Numbered from the stretch's first letter, positions 44,757 to 53,581 are shown. The stretch: DNA of 64,000 nt from Planctomycetales bacterium 71-10 (GCA_001898385.1 MKTT01000058.1:95000-158999); one strand, 5' to 3'. Program-made: numbers and translations. Notes: generated by a model from the sequence alone, not told the origin.

Positions 44757-46310
44757 TCATCGCGAGGCCCGCGCGCCGGCGACGTGGGCGGCGAGGGCCT
44801 CGACGAGCCCGTCCCAGGTGTGGACGGCGGCCTCGACGGCGACGTCCCATCCCAGCCCGTTCGCGGCGGCCGTCGTGACCGGGCTGATCGTCGCCAGCTT
44901 CACGTCGCGGCCCACGCGGCTCCGGGCCTCCGGCGCGAGCAGGGCGTGCAGCCGCACCGCGATCGCCGGGCTGGAGAGCGTGATCCAGTCCACGGTGCCG
45001 GCTTCGATACGGCCCGACACCTCCGCGGGGATCGACGCCACGTCCGCGTTCCGGTACACCGCCACCTGGTCGACTTCCGCCACCCGGCGCAGTTCATCCT
45101 GGAGGATGGTCCGGCCGCGATCCGCCCGGGCGAGCAGGATCCGCGAGCCGGCCCCGACCCTGGCCAGTTCCTCGGCCAGCGATTCCGAGCGGAACGACGG
45201 CGGGATCAAATCGGCCCGGATGTGATATCGACCCAGGGCCTCGGCCGTGGTCGATCCGATCGCCGCCAGCTTCGCGCGGCCCAGCGCCCGCAAATCCCGG
45301 CCGCGGGCGAGCAACCGGTCGAGGAACATGCGGACGCCGTTCGTCGACGTGAAGACGAGCCAGTCGTAGCCGCCGAGGCGATCGATCGCGGCGTCGAGCG
45401 GGGCGAAGTCCTCGACGGGGAGGATCTCCACGGTCGGGGCGATCAGCACCTCCGCCCCCATTGCCTCCAGCGCCGCGGCCGATCGCGCGGCCTCCTCGCG
45501 CGGGCGGGTCACGACGATCCGCCGGCCGAACAGCGGCCGGGACTCGGACCAGGCCAGCCGCTCGCGATGCGTCGCGACCTCGCCGACCACCAGCAGGGCG
45601 GGCGGGCGGACTCGGGCCTCGCGGGCCCGCTCGGCGATGCTCGCCAGGTCTCCATCGACGACCCGCTGGGACGGCGTCGTCCCCGATTCCACCACGGCGG
45701 CCGGCGTGGCGGCCGGCTTGCCGCCGTCGATCAGCGCCCTGGCGATGTCGGCCAGGTGGGTCACGCCCATGTAGAAGACCAGGGTCCCGGGGAACCGCGC
45801 GAGGGCGGGCCAGTCGATCCGGGCGGGCGATCCGCATGCGCCCAGGCCGGGGGCCTGGTGGCCGGTCACGAACGCGACGGCCGAGGCGACGCCGCGGCTG
45901 GTCACGGGTATCCCCGCATAGGCCGTCGCCCCGACCCCCGCCGTCACGCCGGGGACGATCTCGAACGGGACGCCGCGCTCCCGGAGGTAGTCCGCCTCCT
46001 CGCCGCCGCGGCCGAAGACCAGCGGGTCGCCCCCCTTCAGACGGACGACGGTCCGGCCGGCCAGGGCGTGCTCGGCGAGCGTCGCGTTGATCTGGTCCTG
46101 GGTGAGCAGGCAGTGGCCGACCGACTTCCCGGCACGGACGCGGAGCGCGGCCGGCGGGGCGAGGTCGAGGAGGCGTTCATTGGCCAGATGGTCGAACACG
46201 ACCACCTCAGCCCGCGCGAGGACGTCGGCCCCGCGACGGGTCAGCAGGCCGGGGTCGCCGGGGCCTGCGCCGACGAGATGGACGATTCCGGGGCGTTGCG
46301 GGGGCGTCAT
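44757..46310 (-). CDS. cobA-hemD: Fused uroporphyrinogen-III C-methyltransferase / uroporphyrinogen-III synthase
   Basis: 517 residues from ATG 46310. The N-terminal half (about 1-245) is SUMT/CobA: VHLVGAGPGDPGLLTRRGAD, VVRLKGGDPLVFGRGGEEA and VPGVTAGVGATAYAGIPVT, then GTLVFYMGVTHL. It methylates uroporphyrinogen III at C2 and C7 with S-adenosylmethionine, giving precorrin-2 for siroheme or cobalamin. The C-terminal half (about 262-510) is HemD: RRIVVTRPREEA, DWLVFTSTNGVRMFLD, AAIGSTTAEAL, DWITLSSPAIAVRL. It closes hydroxymethylbilane to uroporphyrinogen III. The fusion couples synthesis and first methylation of the tetrapyrrole. It lies 20 bases after the U32 gene, likely one transcript. 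No other tetrapyrrole genes are nearby. Confidence 0.94.
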   Translation of the reverse strand: MTPPQRPGIVHLVGAGPGDPGLLTRRGADVLARAEVVVFDHLANERLLDLAPPAALRVRAGKSVGHCLLTQDQINATLAEHALAGRTVVRLKGGDPLVFGRGGEEADYLRERGVPFEIVPGVTAGVGATAYAGIPVTSRGVASAVAFVTGHQAPGLGACGSPARIDWPALARFPGTLVFYMGVTHLADIARALIDGGKPAATPAAVVESGTTPSQRVVDGDLASIAERAREARVRPPALLVVGEVATHRERLAWSESRPLFGRRIVVTRPREEAARSAAALEAMGAEVLIAPTVEILPVEDFAPLDAAIDRLGGYDWLVFTSTNGVRMFLDRLLARGRDLRALGRAKLAAIGSTTAEALGRYHIRADLIPPSFRSESLAEELARVGAGSRILLARADRGRTILQDELRRVAEVDQVAVYRNADVASIPAEVSGRIEAGTVDWITLSSPAIAVRLHALLAPEARSRVGRDVKLATISPVTTAAANGLGWDVAVEAAVHTWDGLVEALAAHVAGARASR

Positions 46311-46330
46311 GGGGGCGGGTCGTTCGTGGG

Positions 46331-48832
46331 TCAGAGGACGGCCAGGGGGCCTCGGGTGACGCCGTACTGGTTGGTCGCCCGCAGCTCGCGCCAGAGGGTC
46401 TTGCCGTCGCGGAGGCCGGCGACGGCCTCGCGGTAGAGGTTCAGGGTCTTCGCGACGGCCGTGGGCGAGTCGTCGAGGAACTCCACGCGGAGGTTCCGGA
46501 CGCCGCGGGCGACGAGCCGGGGGAGGAATTCGGCCGCGGTCTGGGGCGTCGCGTTGAAGAGGGTGTTGCGGCAGCCGACGTCGGCCTTCAGCGGATGCTC
46601 CTTGCCCACGCGGTCCCGCAGCTTGACGTCGTGGACGTCGCAGGGCCGGCCGCAGTTGGTGTGGTCGGTCCCCGGCGAGAGGAACGCGCAGAAGACGCAG
46701 TGCTCCATGTGGAACATAGGGATCTGCTGATGGATCACCACTTCCAGCCAGTCGGCCGGCGTGGCGTCGACCAGGTCGAACAACTGGCCCGCGTCGAGGT
46801 CGTACGAGGCCGTGACCAGGCTCGCCCCGCGCTCGCGGAACAGGGCGACGGTCAGCGGATTGGCGGCGTTGAGCGAGAAGTCGGCGACGAATGGGACGCT
46901 GCGCTCGGCGCAGAAGGCCAGGCCCCCCGCGTTGCGGACGAGCAGGCCGTCGGCCCCGGACTTCTCCAGGGCCTTGAACAGGTTCCGCTCGGCCGGCTTC
47001 TCGATGCGAGGGCTGGCGACGTGGATCGGCAGGCCCACGCGACGGGCCTCGGCCACGGCGTCCCTGTACTGCTTGATCTCCTGGTAATCCGCGTAGATCG
47101 CCGTCGCGCCGGCCGACGCCGCGGCCTCGATCTGGTCGGTGCGGCGCACCAGGGCCGCCAACCGCGGCGGCCCGCCCTCGGCCCGACTCGCGCGTTGGCG
47201 TTCGGCCTCGATGCGCAGGGGAGCCAGGAGCCTCGGCAGGACCGGCCCGGGGGCCGTCGGCCGCGGCGGAGGCGTCTCGGCGAGGGTGTCCAGCCGGGCG
47301 ACGAGGTCGCGGCGGACCTGGTTCAGCACGCTCTTGGGGACCATCGGGCCGCCGTCGATCTCGACGTCGAGCGCGTCGAGCCGGTACGGGGTGCCGCCGA
47401 GCCGCCCGAGCTGGTCGCGCAGCAGGGCCTCGTCGGCCGGCCGCGACGTGGCCGCGGCGAGCGGGGCGTCGCCGGCCGCCTCCGCGACGTGCCCGGTCGT
47501 CGCACGGGCCCGCGCCCGGATCGGCTCGCCGACCGCCGCCCGGACGCGGAGGTCCAGGCCGACCAGGCCCGTCGGCGTCCCCTCGAACGAGCGCCGCAGC
47601 CGGGCCGTCAGCTCGGGATCGTCGGTCTTCCAGGCCCTCTGGCCGCGATGCAGGCGGCCGAGGTCGACGTCGCCGCGGCCGAATCGGAGTTCCACGAGCC
47701 CCGGCCGGCCGGCGATCGGCTCGACCTCGTAGACCCGGCCCCCCTGCTCCGGCACGCCGGACTCGTCGTCGCCATCGAAGACCAGGCCGTCGCCCGGCTT
47801 GACGGAGGTCGCGGCCTTCATCCGGACGCCGGAGCGGCCGACGGATTCGACCTCGCCCAGCAGCACCCCGCGCTTCTTGGCGTAGTCGCCGCGGACGAGG
47901 ACCTTGTGGTCGTTGCCGTCCAGGAAGCCGTGGCTGAAGCCGCGGGAGAAGGACATCTCCATGTCCTCGACCTCGCGCGGGCTGAACGCGGCCGACCGGC
48001 CCTCCCACGCCTCGTCGATCGCCCGTCGGTAGTGACGCGTGATGTTGGCGACGTACTCCGGCGACTTGAGCCGGCCCTCGATCTTCAGGCTCGCGACCCC
48101 GGCGCGGATCAGCTCCGGGACCAGGTCGTAGGCCGCCAGGTCCTGCGGGCTCAGGAGATACTGCGTCCTGCCGAGGTCGACGTCGCGGCCGTCGCAGACG
48201 ATCTGGTACGACATCCGGCACGCCTGGGCGCACTCGCCCCGGTTCGCGGACCGGCCGCCCAGGGCCTCGCTGGTGAGGCACTGGCCCGAGTAAGCCACGC
48301 AGAGCGCGCCGTGGACGAAGACCTCCACCGGCACCGTCGATTCGGAACGGACCTTGCGGACTTCATCGAGCGACAGTTCGCGAGCCAGGATCACGCGGGA
48401 GCAGCCCAACTCGGCGGCGAGCCTCACGCCTTCCTCGCTGGTGATCGACATCTGCGTCGATCCGTGGACCTCCAGCCCCGGCGCGACCTCGCGAATCAGC
48501 CGGGTCAGGCCGAGATCCTGGACGATGACCGCGTCGACCCCGGCGTCGTTCAACTCGCGGACGTACGCCTCGACCTCGGCCAGCTCGGACGGGAAGATCA
48601 GCGTATTGAGCGTGACGTAACCTTTGACCCCGTAACGATGCAGATAGGCCATCGTCCCGGCCAGGTCGAGCCCGTCGAAGTTCGTCGCGCGGATGCGGGC
48701 GTTGTGCCGCTTGAGCCCGAAGTAGACCGCGTCCGCCCCGTTGGCGACCGCCGCGCGGACGCAATCCCGGTCGCCCGCCGGGGCCAGCAGTTCCGGCTTC
48801 ATGCGGGCCGGGTCCGCCCCGACGGCCGCCAT
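46331..48832 (-). CDS. U32 family peptidase-like protein with DUF3656 and a second U32-like barrel
   Basis: 833 residues from ATG 48832 (a TTG 33 bases upstream is an alternative). The N-terminal U32 domain begins KPELLAPAGDRDCVRAAVAN. It has the Cys cluster CVAYSGQCLTSEALGG...GECAQACRMSY, presumed to bind an iron-sulfur centre, and LKIEGRLKSPEYVANITRHY. The middle (about 330-530) is DUF3656-like. The C-terminal third is a second barrel with its own Cys set (HCVFCAFLSPG, NCGRPC, DVGCRNTLF). The E. coli relative YdcP/RlhA introduces 5-hydroxycytidine at 23S rRNA position 2501, whereas other U32 proteins act in tRNA hydroxylation. An RNA-modification role is thus more likely than peptidase activity. 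It is transcribed with cobA-hemD. Confidence 0.9.
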   Translation of the reverse strand: MAAVGADPARMKPELLAPAGDRDCVRAAVANGADAVYFGLKRHNARIRATNFDGLDLAGTMAYLHRYGVKGYVTLNTLIFPSELAEVEAYVRELNDAGVDAVIVQDLGLTRLIREVAPGLEVHGSTQMSITSEEGVRLAAELGCSRVILARELSLDEVRKVRSESTVPVEVFVHGALCVAYSGQCLTSEALGGRSANRGECAQACRMSYQIVCDGRDVDLGRTQYLLSPQDLAAYDLVPELIRAGVASLKIEGRLKSPEYVANITRHYRRAIDEAWEGRSAAFSPREVEDMEMSFSRGFSHGFLDGNDHKVLVRGDYAKKRGVLLGEVESVGRSGVRMKAATSVKPGDGLVFDGDDESGVPEQGGRVYEVEPIAGRPGLVELRFGRGDVDLGRLHRGQRAWKTDDPELTARLRRSFEGTPTGLVGLDLRVRAAVGEPIRARARATTGHVAEAAGDAPLAAATSRPADEALLRDQLGRLGGTPYRLDALDVEIDGGPMVPKSVLNQVRRDLVARLDTLAETPPPRPTAPGPVLPRLLAPLRIEAERQRASRAEGGPPRLAALVRRTDQIEAAASAGATAIYADYQEIKQYRDAVAEARRVGLPIHVASPRIEKPAERNLFKALEKSGADGLLVRNAGGLAFCAERSVPFVADFSLNAANPLTVALFRERGASLVTASYDLDAGQLFDLVDATPADWLEVVIHQQIPMFHMEHCVFCAFLSPGTDHTNCGRPCDVHDVKLRDRVGKEHPLKADVGCRNTLFNATPQTAAEFLPRLVARGVRNLRVEFLDDSPTAVAKTLNLYREAVAGLRDGKTLWRELRATNQYGVTRGPLAVL

Positions 48833-49242
48833 CTCCCTCTCAATGTCCGTCGCCGCTGCGCTCAATGGTGCTGAATCCCGTGGACGGCCGTCTCGGCGCC
48901 CGCCCCGCAGGCGCGACGCAATCCTACCATTATCGGCCCGTAGGCCGATCGAACAAGGGGAGGTTTCTCACCTTAACCCTCGTCGAAGTCGGCGGCGGCC
49001 GGTTGGGCCTTGAACGAGTGCAATTATTGTTTTACAATCTCCGCGGGGCCCGCCATCCGAGCGTGCGTGAAACCCGACTCTTGGTCCGGCCCCCAGGATC
49101 CGATAAACTCAGACGACCCCGAGCCTAGGCTCGGCCCCCTCCCGGCCGGGGCGGACGCCCCGATCCGGATCTCCCCGCCTGATGAACGCTCGCGGCCCTC
49201 CCCGCGACGCGTCGCTCCAGCCCCGTGTCAGGAGTCCCCCCC
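48833..49242. other. Divergent intergenic region between the U32 and HlyD genes
   Basis: 410 bases. It contains the promoter at 49010-49038 for the rightward gene. The leftward promoter for the U32 gene is not recognisable. No gene seen. Confidence 0.5.
49010..49038 (+). promoter_or_regulatory. Sigma70-like promoter for the HlyD-type adaptor gene
   Basis: TTGAAC (49010-49015), a spacer of exactly 17 bases and TACAAT (49033-49038), in an AT-rich patch in GC-rich DNA. It points to the ATG at 49243, giving a leader of about 200 bases. Confidence 0.65.
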
Positions 49243-50727
49243 ATGCCCGCCCCCAGGAAAATCCGGTCGTCGCTGATGATGATCGTGATCGGTGCCGCGG
49301 CAGGAGCCTCGCTCTGGGCATATGCGGCCGGCTATCGCCTGCCCGGCCGCGGGGTCGTGAAGAACCTGGCCGAGAAATACCAGGTGGCGCCTGTGAGCCG
49401 GACGATCCTGGAAGGCTCCCTCACCACGCAGGGCCGCCTGGAAAGTTCGAAGCGGACGGTCATCGAGTGCGAGCTGGAGAGCATCACGATCGGCGTCATG
49501 GGCCGGGCCCTGGCGGCCGGCGGCGCGTCCACCCTGCTGACGGTGATCCCCGACGGCTCCAGGGTCAAGTCCGGCGACGTCCTGGCGACGCTCGACGCGT
49601 CGGCCTATGAAGAACTCTTCCGCCAGCAGCAGATGACGGTCCAGCGCTCGCGGGCGGACCACCATCAGGCCGAGCTGGACCTGGACGTCGCCAAGCTGGC
49701 CGTCGACGAGTATAAGAACGGGGTGATGGCGGAGACCCTCAAGGACCACGAGCGCCTCATCGCCCTGGCCGAGGCCGAGATGAGCCGCAGCCGCGACCGC
49801 CTGGACTGGGCGACCCGGATGAATGCGAAGGGGTACGTCTCGCTCAGCGTCCTGAAGACCGAGACCCAGACCTTCGCCAAGTCCGAGGTGGCCCTGCAGA
49901 AGGCTCAGGGGGCCCGCAACCTGTTCGAGAAGTTCACCGCCGAGAAGACGATCCGCCAGCTGGAAGGCGTGGTGTTGGCCAAGCAGGCCCACTTGCGGTA
50001 TCAGGACATCCGGCTCGCCCGCAATCTGGAACGCCTGGCGAAACTGGAGAAGCAGATCGACCTCTGCACGATCCGCGCCCCCCACGACGGCTACATCATC
50101 TACGCCAACGATCCGCGTCGCGAGGTCGTCATCGAGCCCGGGATCGCCGTGCGGCAGAAGCAGGACCTGTTCTACCTCCCCGACCTCAAGAACATGGAGG
50201 TCGTGGCGATGCTCCACGAATCGGTCGTCGATCGCGTGAAGCGGGGGATGAAGGCCCGGATCGCGCTGGAGGGCGCCCCGGACGTCGCGCTGACGGGCCG
50301 GGTCCGGTCGGTCGCGCCCCTGCCGATCATCCAGGAGCGGACCGACATCCGATACTTCGAGGGGATCGTATCCATCGACGAGATGGCGGCCCGGGAGTTG
50401 ATGCCGGGGATGACGGCCCGGATCGACCTGAGCATGCCGGCGAAGGGCAACGTCCTCGCCGTGCCCGTCGAGGCCGTGACGACCGAGGGCGGGGACGAAT
50501 ATTGCTACGTCCTGCGCCAGGGGGGGGAGGGCCTGGAGAAGCGCCGGATCGCCCTCGGCCAGGCCACGCACGACCTGCTGGAGGTCTCCGAGGGCCTGGA
50601 AGAAGGGGAACAGGTCGTCCTCAACCCCCGTCCGGACGAGGTGGCCGACGACCTGGAGGACGTTCCCGCCCCGGCGGATTCGCCCACGACCGTCCAGGCG
50701 GAGTCGCCGGTGGCCGCTCTGCGCTGA
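49243..50727 (+). CDS. HlyD family efflux adaptor (membrane fusion protein)
   Basis: 494 residues, start at ATG 49243 with AGGAG 8 bases upstream. One N-terminal membrane anchor (SLMMIVIGAAAGASLWAYAA) is followed by periplasmic domains. The first half of the lipoyl domain is around VIPDGSRVKSGDVLATLDAS. A long alpha-helical hairpin spans about residues 130-275 (RSRADHHQAELDLDVAKLAV; LERLAKLEKQIDLC). The second lipoyl half is TIRAPHDGYIIYANDP. A beta-barrel (LHESVVDRVKRGMKARIALE) and a membrane-proximal domain with VLAVPVEAVTTEGGDEYCYV follow. Such adaptors link inner-membrane ABC, RND or MFS pumps to an outer-membrane channel, but no pump or channel gene adjoins it. The next two genes encode unassigned membrane proteins. 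Confidence 0.9.
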   Translation: MPAPRKIRSSLMMIVIGAAAGASLWAYAAGYRLPGRGVVKNLAEKYQVAPVSRTILEGSLTTQGRLESSKRTVIECELESITIGVMGRALAAGGASTLLTVIPDGSRVKSGDVLATLDASAYEELFRQQQMTVQRSRADHHQAELDLDVAKLAVDEYKNGVMAETLKDHERLIALAEAEMSRSRDRLDWATRMNAKGYVSLSVLKTETQTFAKSEVALQKAQGARNLFEKFTAEKTIRQLEGVVLAKQAHLRYQDIRLARNLERLAKLEKQIDLCTIRAPHDGYIIYANDPRREVVIEPGIAVRQKQDLFYLPDLKNMEVVAMLHESVVDRVKRGMKARIALEGAPDVALTGRVRSVAPLPIIQERTDIRYFEGIVSIDEMAARELMPGMTARIDLSMPAKGNVLAVPVEAVTTEGGDEYCYVLRQGGEGLEKRRIALGQATHDLLEVSEGLEEGEQVVLNPRPDEVADDLEDVPAPADSPTTVQAESPVAALR

Positions 50728-50901
50728 TCGCGAGGGACGCGCCGGGGGAGGGCCCGGATTCTTCGATCGGCCGTCGAGAGGCGCTCATGGAGCGTGCCGC
50801 CCCGGGCCGATCCTAGGGTCGAATCGAGGTCGCCGCCCCCCTCGGCTCCCGCCGCGCGAGCCCGGCCCTCGAAAACCGGCGAAGGCACCCCGACGATCCT
50901 C

Positions 50902-51432
50902 ATGCCACCGAAACGCAATCCAGGGGGCGGCTCCCCGTCGGGCTCCCCTTCGCATCCCCTCGTCACGACGGTCCTGCTCGTCGGCGCGATCGGCTGGGCC
51001 TTCGGCCTCCTCTTCCACAAGGGGATGCTGGCCTGGCCGCCGGTCCGCCTGCTCTCCGCCCTGGCGACCATCGCCGGCTGCCTCGCCCTGGTGGGGCCGG
51101 TCATCCTGGCGCGTTCGGGGAAGGCCGGCGGCAGCCTGGGGGAGCTGATCTGGATGACCGGCGGGCTGCTGATCTGGATCTTCAACCTCGTCGGCGTCGC
51201 CAACGGCGACCTGAGGAGCGTCGACTGGGCCACGCCCCTGGGGCCCCGGACGATGGGGCTCATCATCCTGGCGGTGATGCTGGCCGGGCTGCGTTCGGGC
51301 CTCGCCGGCCGCGACTGGTCGTGGACGAACGTCACGGGCTGGGCCCTCGGCCTCTTCTGGGTCGGGATGGCGGTCGCGACGTGGGCGCTGGCGCCGGGGC
51401 CGGGCCTGGTGTCGGGGCTGGCCTCGCGGTGA
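50902..51432 (+). CDS. Five-helix membrane protein, unassigned
   Basis: 176 residues from ATG 50902; a longer in-frame start has Pro/Arg-rich, noncoding-looking sequence. After a Gly/Ser/Pro-rich N-terminus come five hydrophobic helices: LVTTVLLVGAIGWAFGLLFH, LLSALATIAGCLALVGPVIL, LIWMTGGLLIWIFNLVGVAN, TMGLIILAVMLAGLRSGLAG and NVTGWALGLFWVGMAVATWA. No family recognised. It follows the HlyD gene on the same strand by 174 bases. Confidence 0.72.
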   Translation: MPPKRNPGGGSPSGSPSHPLVTTVLLVGAIGWAFGLLFHKGMLAWPPVRLLSALATIAGCLALVGPVILARSGKAGGSLGELIWMTGGLLIWIFNLVGVANGDLRSVDWATPLGPRTMGLIILAVMLAGLRSGLAGRDWSWTNVTGWALGLFWVGMAVATWALAPGPGLVSGLASR

Positions 51433-51562
51433 TCCTTGACGCCCGTCGGCGCGTCGATTAGCCTCGAAATCACGACGCACGCCCGGGTCCCGGACACCCC
51501 CGTTCTCATCCCATTCGTCGCGACGCCGCCCCGTCCGGGCCGGGCGCCTGGAGGAGTTTTTC

Positions 51563-52429
51563 GTGGCCATCGAGCAAGAATCCACCCCCGACGCCGCCGA
51601 ACTCAAGATGCTTCGCCGCTCGGCCATCGAGAACGAGATCCCGACGTATCGGGCCGTCAGCACGCGCGCCGTGTTCGCCGCCATCTGCGGGCTGGTGTCC
51701 ATCCTGAGCTTCACGCACCCGTTCTTCTACGTGTTCGCCGCCGCCGCCGTCGTCCTGGGCTGGTGGGCCGATCGCGCCATCCGCCGCCACCCCGACGTCC
51801 TCACCGGCTCCGGGCTGGCCCGCGCCGGGGTCGGCATGGGCCTGATCTTCGGCCTCTCGATCTTCACCGTGACGACGGTCCAGCACCTCCTGGCGACCCG
51901 CCAGGCCGGCGCCTTCGCCGCCGAGTACGCCCAGATGTTGAAGGCCCGGCCGCTGGCCGACCTCTACTGGATCCAGCTCACCCCGGACGCCCGGCCCAGG
52001 GTCTCTCCCGAGGAGAACCTGAAGCAGATGCAGGGCCAGCAAGAAGCGGCCATGGCGGAGATGAAGTACGCGGGCCTCCGCAAGCTCTCCGCCGACCTGA
52101 AGGCTTCCGACAAGAACACCATCACCTTCAGCGGCATCGAGAACCTGGGCAAGGACGACCTGATCCTCGTCGCCATCGCCCGCTTCGACGTCCACATCGC
52201 CGAGGCCCCGCACGAGCACAAGGAAGGGGAGGAGCACAAGGAGGGCGAGGAGCACAAGGAGGGGCCGAGCGACACCTACGCGATGGCCATCATCAAGGGG
52301 ATGGTCCCGGAGGGGAAGTCCGGCTACGAATGGTGGGTCGACGACGTCACCTACCCCTACGCCCCCAAGACGGCCGCCCTCCCCGAGATCCAGAAGGCCG
52401 TCGACGACGGCCACGGCCACGCCCACTGA
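51563..52429 (+). CDS. Membrane protein with DUF4190-like N-terminus and His/Glu repeat
   Basis: 288 residues from a GTG with GAGGAG 6 bases upstream. A polar N-terminus of about 35 residues precedes two or three helices (AVFAAICGLVSILSFTHPFF; YVFAAAAVVLGWWADRAIRR; VGMGLIFGLSIFTVTTVQHL), a plan like DUF4190 proteins. The outer part (about 115-288) is soluble. It contains HEHKEGEEHKEGEEHKEG, three tandem copies of HKEGEE encoded by an 18-base repeat (52217-52264), and it ends DDGHGHAH. His/Glu clusters of this kind can bind Zn, Ni or Cu (inference). No enzymatic signature is visible. It is convergent with queD across a hairpin. Confidence 0.75.
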   Translation: MAIEQESTPDAAELKMLRRSAIENEIPTYRAVSTRAVFAAICGLVSILSFTHPFFYVFAAAAVVLGWWADRAIRRHPDVLTGSGLARAGVGMGLIFGLSIFTVTTVQHLLATRQAGAFAAEYAQMLKARPLADLYWIQLTPDARPRVSPEENLKQMQGQQEAAMAEMKYAGLRKLSADLKASDKNTITFSGIENLGKDDLILVAIARFDVHIAEAPHEHKEGEEHKEGEEHKEGPSDTYAMAIIKGMVPEGKSGYEWWVDDVTYPYAPKTAALPEIQKAVDDGHGHAH

Positions 52430-52438
52430 CGCCGCGGC

Positions 52439-52463
52439 GCGGGCGGGGTCATCCCCCGCCCGC
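52439..52463. terminator. Bidirectional hairpin at the queD 3' end
   Basis: gcgggcgggg (52439-52448) and ccccgcccgc (52454-52463) form a perfect 10-bp stem with a 5-base loop. The hairpin overlaps the queD stop codon and lies 10 bases after the stop of the convergent membrane-protein gene. Confidence 0.6.
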
Positions 52464-52856
52464 GAACGTCGCGAAGCAGTTCGGCGTCTCCCAGAGCACG
52501 ACCTCCACGACCGGCAGGCCGGCCGACCGGCCCCGCTCGTAGATGAGCCGCGCGATGTTCTCGGCTGTCGGGTTCTGATCCATCACGAACACGCGCTCGC
52601 CCCGCTCCTGGAGGAGCGGCAGCAGCGGGTCGTCGCGACGCAGGATCATGTTGTGGTCCAGCTCGTCGTCGATCCAGCGCTGGAGCGTGCGCTTGATGTC
52701 GCCGAAGTCCACGAGCATCCCGCGCGCGTCGAGCGTCGTCCCCTCCAGCGTCACCACCGCCAGCCCGTTATGGCCGTGCAGATGCCGACACTTGCCCGCG
52801 TAATCGAGCAGGCGATGGCCGTAGCAGAACTCGATCTGGCGCGTGACCCGATACAT
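52449..52856 (-). CDS. queD: 6-carboxytetrahydropterin synthase
   Basis: 135 residues. It converts dihydroneopterin triphosphate to 6-carboxy-5,6,7,8-tetrahydropterin, the first dedicated step of queuosine/7-deazapurine synthesis. Zinc ligands are His14 (CYGHRL) and His27/His29 (RHLHGH), with the catalytic Cys23 just before. VDFGDIKRTLQRWIDDELDH supplies the conserved Asp/His relay, and NPTAENIARLIYE and VEVVLWETPNCFA complete the fold. It follows queC by 29 bases and is the last gene of the rsmD-cca-queC-queD operon. Confidence 0.94.
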   Translation of the reverse strand: MYRVTRQIEFCYGHRLLDYAGKCRHLHGHNGLAVVTLEGTTLDARGMLVDFGDIKRTLQRWIDDELDHNMILRRDDPLLPLLQERGERVFVMDQNPTAENIARLIYERGRSAGLPVVEVVLWETPNCFATFAGGG

Positions 52857-52885
52857 GGCGTTCGTCCCCCGAGGGTCGGTTGAGT

Positions 52886-53581
52886 TCAGTCGGCGTAGAG
52901 CGTCAGGTCGGCGACGCCCGCCTCGCGGAATCCCTGGCGGCGTTCCGCGCACTTGTTGCAGCGCCCGCAGTGCAGCCGGTCGACCGGCCGGATGCACGAG
53001 AAGGTTTTTTCCAGGGGCAGCCCGGCCCCGCGTCGGACCACCTCGGGCTTGTGCAGGCCGGCGAACGGCCGCAGCAGCCTCGGGCCGCCGGACATCGCCC
53101 GCGACAGGACCGATTCCAGCCCCCGGAAGAACTCGTCGGTGCTGTCCGGGAAGGGGTTGGATCCGAGAGACCCCAGCGCCAGGGCCGTCGCGCCCCGCAG
53201 CCGGCACCACACCGCGGCCTTGACGGTCAGCAGGAGGTTCCGGCCCGGGAGGTAGACGGCCTCGTCGGGAGACTCCGCGTCCGGGACGTCGGGCCCGTCC
53301 GTGCTCCAGTGCGGCCCGTACACGTCGCGGATCGGCTCGTCGAGCACCACCAGGGGCTCCAGCCCTTCGCGCGCGATCGCCGCCAGGAACGACCGGGCCG
53401 CGGCCAGCTCGACGCCCTCCCACCGCAATCCGCAGCGGACGTAGATCGGCCGCACCCGCTCGTACCGATCGAGCATCGTCGCCACGAGCACGGCGCTCTC
53501 GATCCCACCGCTGACGAGGACGGCGACAGTCGTCGCCTCGCGACGCGCGAGGATCGGCCCGGAATCCTCAGCCGCGATCAT
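52886..53581 (-). CDS. queC: 7-cyano-7-deazaguanine synthase (QueC) with an altered PP-loop
   Basis: 231 residues. QueC uses ATP and ammonia to turn 7-carboxy-7-deazaguanine into preQ0 for queuosine. The PP-loop reads VLVSGGIESAVL (SGGIES at 24-29), where the family consensus is SGGxDS, so Asp is replaced by Glu. The zinc site is present as CIRPVDRLHCGRCNKC near residues 195-215. YLPGRNLLLTVKAAVWCRL and LGSLGSNPFPDSTDEFF match the family. Its start overlaps the end of cca by 14 bases, showing translational coupling. QueE and QueF are not nearby. The substitution may be tolerated or may reduce activity. Confidence 0.88.
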   Translation of the reverse strand: MIAAEDSGPILARREATTVAVLVSGGIESAVLVATMLDRYERVRPIYVRCGLRWEGVELAAARSFLAAIAREGLEPLVVLDEPIRDVYGPHWSTDGPDVPDAESPDEAVYLPGRNLLLTVKAAVWCRLRGATALALGSLGSNPFPDSTDEFFRGLESVLSRAMSGGPRLLRPFAGLHKPEVVRRGAGLPLEKTFSCIRPVDRLHCGRCNKCAERRQGFREAGVADLTLYAD

